A stretch of 64,000 bases of DNA from Vulcanimicrobium winogradskyi. GTDB lineage: Bacteria; Vulcanimicrobiota; Vulcanimicrobiia; Vulcanimicrobiales; Vulcanimicrobiaceae. A model generated the notes under the pieces. It saw nothing but the letters and a program-made list of their open reading frames with translations, ran no database searches and was not told the DNA's origin. Where the stretch lies: contig PLDA01000003.1 of NCBI GenBank assembly GCA_003134965.1, forward strand, positions 496,001 to 560,000, read 5' to 3'. How positions within the stretch are numbered: position 1 is the first letter of the stretch; every line of letters begins with the position of its first letter. Of the stretch, positions 52,408 through 60,480 are shown one piece after another. Position numbers and translations under genes: made by a program.

Positions 52408-53821
52408 AGGCCTGGTACCGCGCCGGCTCGCCGCACGGAACGCATCGCTCGGCCCGCGCCGGCGCGCGCAGATTGCGCGTCGACGCGCTCGTCGCTTCCT
52501 TCACCGCGGCCTCGCACTCCGGGCGGCCGCACCAGGGCGCGTCCACCATCCCGGCGCGGTCTCGCAGCAGTTTGAAGAACTCGTCGCGATCGAGCGTCGC
52601 GAACGTGTGGTCCTGCAAGAACGTTCTCGCCTGCGCGGTGAGCGAGTGCTGAATCTGTTCCAGCACGGTCGGGATGAACGCAACGACCTCGCCGAGCGGA
52701 ACCTGCTGCTTCTGCCCTTCTTCCTTGAGAGCTTTGTCGCGGCGAACGAGCGTTGCGACACCCGCGTCGAGGTCGCGGTTCCCGAGCTCGAGCCTGATCG
52801 GGACCCCGCGCAGGTCCCACTCGTTGAACTTATAGCCCGGCGACTGTCCCGGCCGGTCGTCGAGTTTCACCCGCAGCCCCGCCGCCTTGCAGGCGCGGTA
52901 CAGCTCGCGCGCCGCCTCGTCGAGCCGCGTCGTGTCGCCGCGCGGGATCGGCACGATCACCACCTCGGTCGGGGCCATCTTCGGCGGAATGCGCAGGCCG
53001 CGGTCGTCGCCGTGCGTCATGATCAGCGCGCCGAGCATTCGCCACGACATCCCCCACGAGGTCGTCCACGCGAACTGCTGCGTCTGGTCTTCGGCGGCGA
53101 ACGTGATGTCGTACGCGCGCGCGAAGTTCTGCCCGAGCTCGTGCGAGGTCGCCGACTGCAGCGCACGGCCGTCGGGCATCAGCCCCTCGATCGAGTACGT
53201 GTGGTTCGCGCCCGCGAACCGCTCGGAGGCCGACTTCTCGCCCGTGTAGACCGGGACGCCGCAGACGTCTTCCGCCACCTCGCGGTAGACCTCGAGCATC
53301 CGCGCGACCTCTTCGGCGGCTTCCTGCTCGGTCGCGTGCGCGGTGTGACCTTCTTGCCACAGAAACTCTGCGGTGCGCAGGAACGGGCGCGTGCGCTTCT
53401 CCCACCGCATCACGTTCGCCCACTGGTTGATCAGCAGCGGGAGATCGCGGTACGACTGGATCCACTCGGCGTACATCACGCCGATGATCACCTCCGACGT
53501 CGGCCGGATCGCGAGCCGTTCGGTCAGCTTTTCGGTCCCGCCCTCGGTCACCCAGGCGACTTCCGGCGCGAAGCCTTCGACGTGCTCGGCTTCCTTCACG
53601 AGCAGCGACTCGGGGATCAGCAGCGGAAAGTAGGCGTTCTCATGGCCGGTTTCTTTGAAGCGCCGGTCGAGCTCGGCCACGAGCCGCTCCCACATCCCCA
53701 TCCCGTAGGGCCGCAGCACGAGGCAGCCGCGGACGGGGGCTTGCGAGACCAGTTCCGCCTGATAGCAGACGGCCTGATACCACTCCGCGAGATCGGCGCT
53801 CTTCGACGGGATGCGTTCCAT
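52388..53821 (-). CDS. proS: Prolyl-tRNA synthetase, archaeal/eukaryotic-type
   Basis: Class II ProRS of 477 residues, without the bacterial editing insertion. Motif 2 region RTRPFLRTAEFLWQEGHTAH, motif 3 block GDDRGLRIPPKMAPTEVVIV and the tRNA-binding domain are present. The C-terminal zinc-like site (CGRPECE and CVPCGEP) ends in a terminal Tyr, which defines the archaeal-type enzyme. The start is ATG 53821 (MERIPSKSADLAEWY). It is divergent from the cobalamin adenosyltransferase gene by 50 bases. Confidence 0.96.
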   Translation of the reverse strand: MERIPSKSADLAEWYQAVCYQAELVSQAPVRGCLVLRPYGMGMWERLVAELDRRFKETGHENAYFPLLIPESLLVKEAEHVEGFAPEVAWVTEGGTEKLTERLAIRPTSEVIIGVMYAEWIQSYRDLPLLINQWANVMRWEKRTRPFLRTAEFLWQEGHTAHATEQEAAEEVARMLEVYREVAEDVCGVPVYTGEKSASERFAGANHTYSIEGLMPDGRALQSATSHELGQNFARAYDITFAAEDQTQQFAWTTSWGMSWRMLGALIMTHGDDRGLRIPPKMAPTEVVIVPIPRGDTTRLDEAARELYRACKAAGLRVKLDDRPGQSPGYKFNEWDLRGVPIRLELGNRDLDAGVATLVRRDKALKEEGQKQQVPLGEVVAFIPTVLEQIQHSLTAQARTFLQDHTFATLDRDEFFKLLRDRAGMVDAPWCGRPECEAAVKEATSASTRNLRAPARAERCVPCGEPARYQAYFAQSY

Positions 53822-53871
53822 GACCAATCGGCCGGGGTTCGCGGGGGTCGGAGCCCGTCCTGTTCAAAGCC

Positions 53872-54501
53872 GTGTCTGTGCCGAAACTGACGCGAATCTA
53901 CACGCGGACCGGGGACGACGGGACGACCGGGCTCGTCGGCGGCCAGCGCGTCAAGAAGACCGCGCCGCGGATCGAGGCGTACGGGACGATCGACGAGCTC
54001 TCGTCGGCGATCGGGCTCGCCCGCACCGCGCTCACCGACGTGCTCCGCACGCGCCCCGTCCAGGACCTGCAGCGCGCGCACGATGTCGCGCGCGAACTCG
54101 ACGCGTGGCTCGCCTGGACGCAGGACGCGCTGTTCAACCTCGGCAGCGATCTCGCGACCCTCCCGAAAGACCGCTGGGAGGGGATGCCGCTGATCGGCCC
54201 CGACGACGCGAAGGGACTCGAGCGCGCGATCGACCGTGCCCAGCAGGGCCTGGAGCCGCTGGCGAACTTCATCCTGCCCGGCGGATCATATCCCGGCGCG
54301 TTCCTCCATCAAGCGCGCACGGTGTGCCGCCGCGCGGAGCGGCTGCTGATCGCGCTGCGCGACGACGAGCCGATCTCGGACGACGTCGTGAAGTACGTGA
54401 ACCGGCTCTCGGACGCGCTGTTCGTGTGGTCGCGCTGGATCAACCACGCGCTCGACCAGCCCGAGCACCTTTGGAACGCAAGCACCAAGCCCCCTTCGTG
54501 A
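53872..54501 (+). CDS. Cob(I)alamin adenosyltransferase, PduO/MMAB type
   Basis: Makes adenosylcobalamin from cob(I)alamin and ATP; 209 residues, usual for the family. The ATP-binding N-terminal motif TRTGDDGTTGLVGGQRVKK is followed by YGTIDELSSAIGLAR and the late block FILPGGSYPGAFLHQARTVC with RRAERLL. The GTG start is adopted. It overlaps the hemolysin III gene by four bases. No cobalamin riboswitch is visible in the short leader. Confidence 0.95.
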   Translation: MSVPKLTRIYTRTGDDGTTGLVGGQRVKKTAPRIEAYGTIDELSSAIGLARTALTDVLRTRPVQDLQRAHDVARELDAWLAWTQDALFNLGSDLATLPKDRWEGMPLIGPDDAKGLERAIDRAQQGLEPLANFILPGGSYPGAFLHQARTVCRRAERLLIALRDDEPISDDVVKYVNRLSDALFVWSRWINHALDQPEHLWNASTKPPS

Positions 54502-55121
54502 AGGAGTTCGTCGACGCGCGGATCTCGTTCACCGGGTTTCTCGCTGCGCTCGCCGGTTTGGTCTACCTGGCGATCCGCTTCCACGGCGACCCAGTGCTCG
54601 CGGCGATGCTCGTCTACGGCGCGAGCGTGTGCGCGCTGTTCGGCGCGAGTTCGCTGTACCACGGCGTCGCGTTCGGCGCGCGCGGGACCGCGGTCTTGCG
54701 GCGCCTCGATCACGCCGCGATCTACGTCTTGATCGCCGGGTCGTATACGCCGGTACTGTTCGTCGGACTCGACGGCGCGTGGCGCATCGCGACGATCGCC
54801 GCGATCTGGAGCGCCGCCGTCGCCGGCATCGTGCTGACGGTCTGGTTCGTGAACGCGCCGCGCTGGGTCTCCGCGGCGGTCTACATCGCGATGGGCTGGT
54901 TCGCGATCGTCCCCGCGTTCAAGCTCGTCCCCATCCTTCCGCGCACGGCGACGGTCCTCATCGGCGCCGGCGGGATCTTCTACACCGCCGGCGCGGTCGT
55001 GTACGCAACCAAGCGGGTGCGCATCGCGTGGCCGCGTCTCGGATTCCACGAAGCGTTCCATCTCTTCGTGCTCGCCGGAGCCACGATCCAATTCGTCGCG
55101 ATCGCGCATTTCCTCACCTGA
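54498..55121 (+). CDS. Hemolysin III / PAQR family membrane protein
   Basis: Seven-helix membrane protein (207 residues) of the HlyIII/YqfA/PAQR family, possibly a lipid hydrolase. The zinc-ligand signatures are GASSLYHGVAF, RRLDHAAIYVLIAGSYTP and GFHEAFHLFVLAGATIQF. GTG 54498 overlaps the adenosyltransferase stop as GTGA; TTG 54471 is an alternative. Confidence 0.93.
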   Translation: MKEFVDARISFTGFLAALAGLVYLAIRFHGDPVLAAMLVYGASVCALFGASSLYHGVAFGARGTAVLRRLDHAAIYVLIAGSYTPVLFVGLDGAWRIATIAAIWSAAVAGIVLTVWFVNAPRWVSAAVYIAMGWFAIVPAFKLVPILPRTATVLIGAGGIFYTAGAVVYATKRVRIAWPRLGFHEAFHLFVLAGATIQFVAIAHFLT

Positions 55122-55131
55122 AAGGGTCTCC

Positions 55132-56022
55132 ATGTCACGCAAGACCGCCAGCGATTTTCATCCTGAAGTTCTCAAGCTCTTCGACAAGTACGTTCACGGC
55201 GTCATCGGGCGGCGCGACTTCTTGAAGTCGGCGGCGCGCTATGCCGCGGCCGGCGTCACCGCCGAGGCGCTCCTGAACGCGCTGAGACCGCGCTTCGCGG
55301 AAGCGGCGCAAGTTCCGGAAGCCGATCCGCGGATCAAGATCGAGCGCATCTCCTACGCTTCGCCGCAGGGCAGCGGGACGGTTCGCGGCTATTTGGTGCG
55401 TCCGGCCAAGGCGTCCGGCAAGCTGCCGACGGTGCTGGTCGTGCACGAGAACCGCGGCCTCAATCCGCACATCGAGGACATCGCGCGCCGCTTGGCGCTC
55501 GACAACTTCATCGCGTTCGCGCCCGATGCGCTGACGCCGCTGGGCGGATACCCCGGCGATGAGGAAAAAGCCGTTGCGCTGTTCGCGAAGCTCGATCAGG
55601 CGAAGACGCGGAACGACTTCCTGGCGGCCGCCGACTATCTCAAGAAACTCCCGGACGGCAACGGCAAGGTTGGCGTGGTCGGGTTCTGCTACGGCGGCGG
55701 GATCGCGAACTTCCTCGCGACGCGCATCCCCGACCTCGCCGCGGCCGTGCCGTTCTACGGCGCGCAGCCGCCCGCCGAAGAGGTCGCCAAGATCAAAGCG
55801 CCGCTGCTGATCCACTACGCGGGCAACGACCAACGCATCGACGCGGGCTGGCCGGCGTACGAGACCGCCCTCAAAGCGGCGGGCGTGAAGTATCAGGAAT
55901 ACACCTATCCGGGCGTCGAGCACGGCTTCAACAACGACACGACACCGCGCTACGACGCTCCCGCCGCAAAGCTGGCATGGCAGCGCACGATCGACTTCTT
56001 CAACAAGAACCTCCGCGGCTGA
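55132..56022 (+). CDS. Dienelactone hydrolase family protein, Tat-exported
   Basis: Alpha/beta hydrolase of 296 residues. The N-terminus has a twin-arginine-like signal GRRDFLKSAARYAAAG, so it is probably exported folded. The catalytic Cys is in VVGFCYGGGIANF, the Asp in YAGNDQRIDAGW and the His in GVEHGFNNDT, the classical DLH triad. It is separated by 10 bases from the hemolysin III gene. Substrates may be lactones or esters; the exact reaction is unknown. Confidence 0.93.
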   Translation: MSRKTASDFHPEVLKLFDKYVHGVIGRRDFLKSAARYAAAGVTAEALLNALRPRFAEAAQVPEADPRIKIERISYASPQGSGTVRGYLVRPAKASGKLPTVLVVHENRGLNPHIEDIARRLALDNFIAFAPDALTPLGGYPGDEEKAVALFAKLDQAKTRNDFLAAADYLKKLPDGNGKVGVVGFCYGGGIANFLATRIPDLAAAVPFYGAQPPAEEVAKIKAPLLIHYAGNDQRIDAGWPAYETALKAAGVKYQEYTYPGVEHGFNNDTTPRYDAPAAKLAWQRTIDFFNKNLRG

Positions 56023-56037
56023 GGTGCCGGCGGGGTA

Positions 56038-56256
56038 TTAGAGGAGGCTCCGTAACTCGCTGGGACTCATCCCGACATCCTCCAAGATCTGCGCCAGCGT
56101 ACCCCGCTTCACAGGATCGTGCAGCGGAACGCTGACGTGTTCGCCGCCGCGTTCGAGGCGAACGTGGGATCCCCGCGTACGAATCGGTATCCACCCGGCG
56201 CGTCGAAGTGCACGCACTAAGTCCGTCCCGCGCACGACCGGCAGTTTCATTGTCAC
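56038..56256 (-). CDS. hicA: HicA family mRNA interferase toxin
   Basis: Toxin of a HicBA pair, 72 residues, double-stranded-RBD-like fold. The family pattern LVRALRRAGWIPIRTRGSHV, followed by VPLHDPVKRGTLAQILEDVG, includes the catalytic His (GSHV). The start is GTG 56256 or ATG 56250. It lies 32 bases downstream of hicB, the usual antitoxin-first order. Confidence 0.93.
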   Translation of the reverse strand: MTMKLPVVRGTDLVRALRRAGWIPIRTRGSHVRLERGGEHVSVPLHDPVKRGTLAQILEDVGMSPSELRSLL

Positions 56257-56288
56257 ACCCTAGAAGATTGACGCAGAATGTGGCTGCG

Positions 56289-56540
56289 TTAGGCCGCAGG
56301 CGGGACGACGACGACTCGCTCGATGCGCACCGGAACGTCCGCGTCCGGGGCGGGCAACTCTTCCCCGCGTTCGGTCGCAACCTCGATCTCGAGTTCTATG
56401 ACCTCACGAGCGTTCGCAAGAGCATCCTCGACGTTGTCGCCCTGCGTATGGGCGTGGGGGAACGCCGGAATTCGCACGACGAAGCCGCCGTCGTCAGGGT
56501 CGGCTTCGAGGATCACGCGATAGGCCAGGGGTTCCGCCAT
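56289..56540 (-). CDS. hicB: HicB family antitoxin
   Basis: Antitoxin of 83 residues that binds and neutralises HicA. It is a short HicB lacking a C-terminal DNA-binding extension: YRVILEADPDDGGFVVRIPA, then AHTQGDNVEDALANAREVIE. The C-terminus is the Val-rich tail RIERVVVVPPAA. ATG 56540 is preceded by GAAGG. Autoregulation would need another DNA-binding partner, because the usual RHH or HTH domain is absent. Confidence 0.92.
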   Translation of the reverse strand: MAEPLAYRVILEADPDDGGFVVRIPAFPHAHTQGDNVEDALANAREVIELEIEVATERGEELPAPDADVPVRIERVVVVPPAA

Positions 56541-56841
56541 CGCTCAAACCTTCGACGCGGAACGAATCCTCCCCGGTCGCCCTCGATTGCGCGGGCGCCC
56601 TGCTTGCGTCCCGTGGTCCGGCGGCGCATCACCGGGGCGAACGCGCGCCGCAGAGAGCGGAGATCTTCGAGGTTTGCTCGACGCCCATCAGAGCTCGGCC
56701 GGTCGAGGCTGCCGCTGAGCGTCAGGCAACGGACGTCGGGTCACCGAAGAGCAGCGCTCGAACGACTCGTTTCGACATTCTAACGCGTCTGAAACGTAAC
56801 GCGTATCTAACGCTATGCCATTCAGATAGGCGCGACTTGGG
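56541..56841 (-). promoter_or_regulatory. Intergenic region upstream of hicBA with repeated TAACGCG sites
   Basis: A 301-base gap without a recognised gene. On the plus strand TAACGC occurs three times in 33 bases (56781, 56797, 56808), which looks like an operator or promoter repeat. A tiny minus-strand frame (ATG 56778 to TGA 56722, 18 codons, MSKRVVRALLFGDP start) lies right after these repeats and could be a leader peptide, but it is unsupported. The rest shows no structure that I recognise. Confidence 0.35.
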
Positions 56842-57186
56842 TCAGCCGAGTTGTGCGCTCAGCTTCTTGGGCGCGATCGCGCGGTAGCTCTCGTCGAGCC
56901 AGTCGCACCAGATCTCGAACGGCGGAACGCCGGCGTCGAGCGGTATCGTCACCCAACCCGCTTTGCCGAGCCCGTAGCCTGTCGGCGTCGCGCCGGGGAC
57001 CGAGAGCGCTGCATCATGGGCTTCCGGCAGCTTCAGCGTCACCGTCGTCTCGCCGAGCATCGCGAAGATTTTCTTTCCGACCTTGACGACCGAGTCACCC
57101 CACGGGTGATCCTCCCATGCGCCGGGGAACGCGAGCGAGCGTTCCCGGAGCCGTGCTCCCGGACCGGCCTGCTTCTTTTTGCTCAC
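56842..57186 (-). CDS. MmcQ/YjbR family protein
   Basis: Small cytoplasmic protein of 114 residues with the YjbR DNA-binding-like fold. Typical motifs are SLAFPGAWEDHPWGDSVVKV, KKIFAMLGE and KAGWVTIPLDAGVPPFEIWC, followed by WLDESYRAIAPKKL. The biochemical role is unknown. GTG 57186 overlaps the NUDIX stop as GTGA. Confidence 0.92.
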   Translation of the reverse strand: MSKKKQAGPGARLRERSLAFPGAWEDHPWGDSVVKVGKKIFAMLGETTVTLKLPEAHDAALSVPGATPTGYGLGKAGWVTIPLDAGVPPFEIWCDWLDESYRAIAPKKLSAQLG

Positions 57187-57725
57187 CGTTCGCGCTCGAT
57201 GACGCGGCGCGCGCGCAGCAGCGCGAGCGCGGTGATCGCGTCGTCGATGCGGCCGTCCACGCACGCCGCGAGCGCGTCGTCGAAGCGCATCCGCACGATC
57301 TCGATGCGTTCGACCTCCTCGGGCGGGAGCGGCGCGGGCGATAATCCGCCGGCGAGATACAGGTCGACCGGCTCCTTGAGAATCGACGGGACCTCGTACG
57401 CGCGACCCAGCGAACGCCACCGCGCGGCGACGACGCCCGCCTCCTCGCGCGCCTCACGCTGCGCACAGGCGAGGCTGTACTCACCGGCATGCCGGCCGCC
57501 TTTGATCACCTCGAGCACGATCGCGTCGACGGCGAACCGTGACTGGCGCGCGAGCAGCACCTCGTCGCCGTCGAGCAGCACGACCGCGCTCGCGCGCGGT
57601 GTCACCACCACGCCGTGCACGCCCGGCGTGCCGTTGGGGTGGATCATCTCGTGCGCCTCGAAACGCAGCCACGGGTTCTCGTAGACGACGCGCTCGGAGA
57701 GGCGGCGATAGCCGGCGTCGCTCAC
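57183..57725 (-). CDS. NUDIX hydrolase (ADP-ribose pyrophosphatase-like)
   Basis: NUDIX protein of 180 residues. The box GGRHAGEYSLACAQREAREE with following AGV fits Gx5Ex7REUxEExGU. The N-terminal part (RRLSERVVYENPWLRFEAHE) resembles ADP-ribose pyrophosphatases of the NudF type. GTG 57725 starts nine bases after the permease stop. Confidence 0.92.
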   Translation of the reverse strand: MSDAGYRRLSERVVYENPWLRFEAHEMIHPNGTPGVHGVVVTPRASAVVLLDGDEVLLARQSRFAVDAIVLEVIKGGRHAGEYSLACAQREAREEAGVVAARWRSLGRAYEVPSILKEPVDLYLAGGLSPAPLPPEEVERIEIVRMRFDDALAACVDGRIDDAITALALLRARRVIERER

Positions 57726-57733
57726 GGCGTCAC

Positions 57734-59251
57734 CTATGCGAACTCGGACAGGCCCTCGGGCTCCTCGACCGCGGCGATCTCTTCCGGCTTCGACTTCCAA
57801 TAGCCGTAGCTGAAGAAAAAGATCAGCCCGACGACCAGCGCGAGCGCGAACCAGATCCACGTCGTGCGCGACAGCCCGAAGATCGCCAGGAACAGCGAGA
57901 AGACGATCCCCAGGATCGGGAAGAGCGGAACGAACGGTACGCGGAACGTGCGCGGGATATCCGGTTTGCGGTGCCGCAGGTACAGCACGCCGGCGCAGAC
58001 GACGGTGAACGCCATCAGCGTCCCGATGTTGACCAGGTTGAGCAGCTGGACCAGCGGCACGATCAGCGTGAGCAGGGCCACGGCGACGCCGGTGATCATC
58101 GTGGTGATGACCGGCGTTTTGAAGCGCGGGTGGATGTGCGCCACCGCGGGAGGCAGCATCTTGTCGCGCGCCATCACGTAGAAGATCCGCGACTGCCCGA
58201 GCAGCGAGGCGAGGGCGACGCTGGTCGTACCGGCCAGGACGCCGATCGTGATGACCCAGTTCAGGATCGGGAGGTTCAGCGGCGCCAGCGCCGCGACCAG
58301 CGGATTCTTCACCGAGACCTGCTGCCACGGCACCGCGCCGACCAGCACGATCGCGGTCGCGCAGTAGATCACGGTGCCGATCGCCAAAGCACCGATGACG
58401 CCCATCGGCACGTCGCGCTGCGGGTTCTTGCACTCCTCGGCCGTGGTGGTCGCCGTGTCGAAGCCGATGTAGCTGAAGAACACGAACGCCGCGATCGGGA
58501 TGATCCCATACGGTTGGTCCGATTCGACCGCGCCGCCGAACGGCACCAGCGCTCCGATCCCCTTGGGGTTGAAGTCGTGCAGGTTGAACGCGTGGAACAA
58601 GAACAAGCCGGCGACGATGAAGACCAGCAGCGCCGAGATCTTCAGCACCACGAAGATGTTGTTGGTCGTCGCCGACTCGCGAATCCCGATGGAGAGCAGC
58701 ACGCTCAGCCCGAGCACGAACACCGCGCCGACGATGTCGTACTGGGAATGCGCGAGGTCGTACGCGGCGGGCTGCCACCAATCACCGTGGATGACCAGAT
58801 TCGACGTCTGCGCCCAGCTCGGCACAACGACGCCGATGGTCTTGAGCACGTCCTGGATCGCCGCGGAGAACTGTTGTGCGACCGGTGCGGCGCTGATCCC
58901 GTACTCGAAGATCAGCGCGAAGCCGATGATCCAGGCGAACAGCTTCCCCATCGTCGCGTACGCGTACGTGTAGGCACTGCCCGCGACGGGTACCATCGCG
59001 CCCAGCTCGGCGTAGCACAGCGCCGCGAAGAACGAGGTCAGGCCGGCGAGCAGATACGAAACGATGACGGCGGGACCGGCGCCTTTGACACCGGTCCCGA
59101 TGGTGGTGAAGATCCCGCCGCCGATCATCGTTCCGAGCCCGATCGCGACGAGGTCCTTGGCCGTGAGCGCGCGGCGCAGCCTCTTGCTCTTGCTCATCGC
59201 GCGCAGCTTCTCGACGGAGCTGGTCGCGAACAGGGTCGAGACGAACGACAT
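57734..59251 (-). CDS. APC family amino acid permease
   Basis: Cationic-amino-acid-type APC transporter of 505 residues with about 12 transmembrane helices. The helix 1 motif VAIGLGTMIGGGIFTTIGTG, the helix 6 region FVFFSYIGFDTATTTAEECK and the conserved NPQRDVPMGVIGAL are present. The start is ATG 59251; the frame continues upstream across the aldolase region only as a shadow. First gene of a permease-NUDIX-YjbR unit. Confidence 0.95.
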   Translation of the reverse strand: MSFVSTLFATSSVEKLRAMSKSKRLRRALTAKDLVAIGLGTMIGGGIFTTIGTGVKGAGPAVIVSYLLAGLTSFFAALCYAELGAMVPVAGSAYTYAYATMGKLFAWIIGFALIFEYGISAAPVAQQFSAAIQDVLKTIGVVVPSWAQTSNLVIHGDWWQPAAYDLAHSQYDIVGAVFVLGLSVLLSIGIRESATTNNIFVVLKISALLVFIVAGLFLFHAFNLHDFNPKGIGALVPFGGAVESDQPYGIIPIAAFVFFSYIGFDTATTTAEECKNPQRDVPMGVIGALAIGTVIYCATAIVLVGAVPWQQVSVKNPLVAALAPLNLPILNWVITIGVLAGTTSVALASLLGQSRIFYVMARDKMLPPAVAHIHPRFKTPVITTMITGVAVALLTLIVPLVQLLNLVNIGTLMAFTVVCAGVLYLRHRKPDIPRTFRVPFVPLFPILGIVFSLFLAIFGLSRTTWIWFALALVVGLIFFFSYGYWKSKPEEIAAVEEPEGLSEFA

Positions 59252-59313
59252 GCGGCGGGCTTCGGACGCCGTCCGCGGCCGTCCCCCTCGGGGCCGGCGC
59301 GGCGCGATCCCCG

Positions 59314-60372
59314 CTACGCGGCGATCGGAACCGCGAACGTCTCCAGCAGATCCTCGACCTTCACGGTGTACGCGCCGCAGGCCGCGAGCCCGCTGCAGTA
59401 CGCGTGATGCACCAGAATACGCTGCGCCTCGAGCACGCGGTCGGAGCGGCCGCCCCATGCTGCGAGCACCGCCTGCTGCAGCGCGCCGCCGTACGAGAAC
59501 GTCAACGGCCAAGGGCGGCGGCGCGGCATCGTCTTGTTCAGCGAGCAGAGCCGCTCGCGCGCGATGCGATCGTCCTCGGCCCCCGCGATGAACGCGATGC
59601 CGGCGACCGCTACGGGCACCGTCGTACCGAGCACGCGCAGTGTCGCCGCGACGACGTCGGCGGTCTCGACGCGCTGCGACGACGCGCCGCCGGGTGCGAC
59701 CATGTTCGGCTGCAGCACCATCGCTTCGAGCGCGACGCCCGCCTCCGCGAGCTCCGCGAACAGGCGGCGCAACACACGTTCCGTCGCGTCGGCGCAGCGC
59801 GCGATGTCGTGGTCGCCTTCCGCGAGCACTTCGGGTTCGAGGATCGGAACGATGCCGCATTCCTGGGCCAGCGCCGCGAAGCGCGCCAGTGCGTGTGCGT
59901 TCGCCGCGATCGCGCGGTCGGACGGCGTCTCGCCGCCGACCTCGGAGATGCGGAACGTCGCGCGGCGCTTCGCGAACCCGGCACCGAGCGCGGCGTACTC
60001 GACCAGCCGGCCGCGCAGGCCGTCCAGTCCTTCGACGACCGTCTCGCCGGGCGAGAACGGGAGCGGCGAGCTGCCGCTCTCGACGGTGACCCCGGGGACG
60101 ATCCGGCGCCCGCGCAGGATGTCGACGAAACGGCGGCCGTCCGCGTCGGTCTGGCGCATCGCCTCGTGGTCCAGCGTCATCCCGCCGACGTAACGGTCGA
60201 TTCCGGGGGCGGTGACGACGAACTCGCGGTACGCTCGGCGATTTTCCTCGGTCGGCGCGATCGCGAACCCGATGAAGCGTGCGTTGCACGTTTTCGGCGT
60301 TGCGTCGATCGGAAGGATACCGCGGCCGCCGGAGACCAGGGCCTGCGCGATCGTGGCGAGATCGTTCGTCAT
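59314..60372 (-). CDS. Class I fructose-bisphosphate aldolase homologue lacking catalytic lysine
   Basis: A TIM-barrel protein of 352 residues, clearly homologous to class I FBP aldolase over its length: RGILPIDATPKTCNARFIGF, PILEPEVLAEGDHDIAR, LQPNMVAPG and LTFSYGGALQQAVLAAWGG. The Schiff-base Lys (LLKPNMV in known enzymes, K229 in muscle aldolase) is Gln221. The phosphate-binding Arg of SYGRAL is Gly296, and the second lysine of GVKVDKG is also replaced (GVTVESG). The Asp, Lys135 and the Glu in LEPEVL remain. It should not do normal Schiff-base aldolase chemistry. ATG 60372 is chosen. Divergent from the 2-hydroxyacid dehydrogenase gene. Confidence 0.88.
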   Translation of the reverse strand: MTNDLATIAQALVSGGRGILPIDATPKTCNARFIGFAIAPTEENRRAYREFVVTAPGIDRYVGGMTLDHEAMRQTDADGRRFVDILRGRRIVPGVTVESGSSPLPFSPGETVVEGLDGLRGRLVEYAALGAGFAKRRATFRISEVGGETPSDRAIAANAHALARFAALAQECGIVPILEPEVLAEGDHDIARCADATERVLRRLFAELAEAGVALEAMVLQPNMVAPGGASSQRVETADVVAATLRVLGTTVPVAVAGIAFIAGAEDDRIARERLCSLNKTMPRRRPWPLTFSYGGALQQAVLAAWGGRSDRVLEAQRILVHHAYCSGLAACGAYTVKVEDLLETFAVPIAA

Positions 60373-60418
60373 CACGCACCGACCGTACCGCGTCGGCCCG
60401 GTTCCGTCGCCGGCCGGT

Positions 60419-60480
60419 GCGCGAAAGGCACGAAACGGCGCGCGAAATGCACCCGACGGCGCGCGGCGAACGCCCCGCCG
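60419..60480 (+). promoter_or_regulatory. Three 21-bp-spaced repeats in a divergent promoter region
   Basis: GCGCGAAA occurs at 60419 and again at 60440, each followed by a related 13-base segment ending ACGGC; a third, shorter unit GCGCGGCGAA starts at 60461. The period is exactly 21 bases (two helical turns), and units 1 and 2 match at 17 of 21 positions by eye. The array lies just upstream of the dehydrogenase ATG (60481) and about 47 bases from the aldolase start. This is the geometry of a cooperative operator. Confidence 0.45.

Noticed and set aside
50582..53890. A 1102-codon open frame on the plus strand opposite proS, the secreted protein and the M16 gene
   Set aside because: Its translation is Arg/His/Asp-rich without any motif, and the opposite strand encodes well-conserved proteins. 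It is a shadow of high-G+C codon usage.
56722..56778. An 18-codon frame upstream of hicB as a real gene
   Set aside because: No ribosome-binding site and no family; mentioned only as a possible leader peptide.
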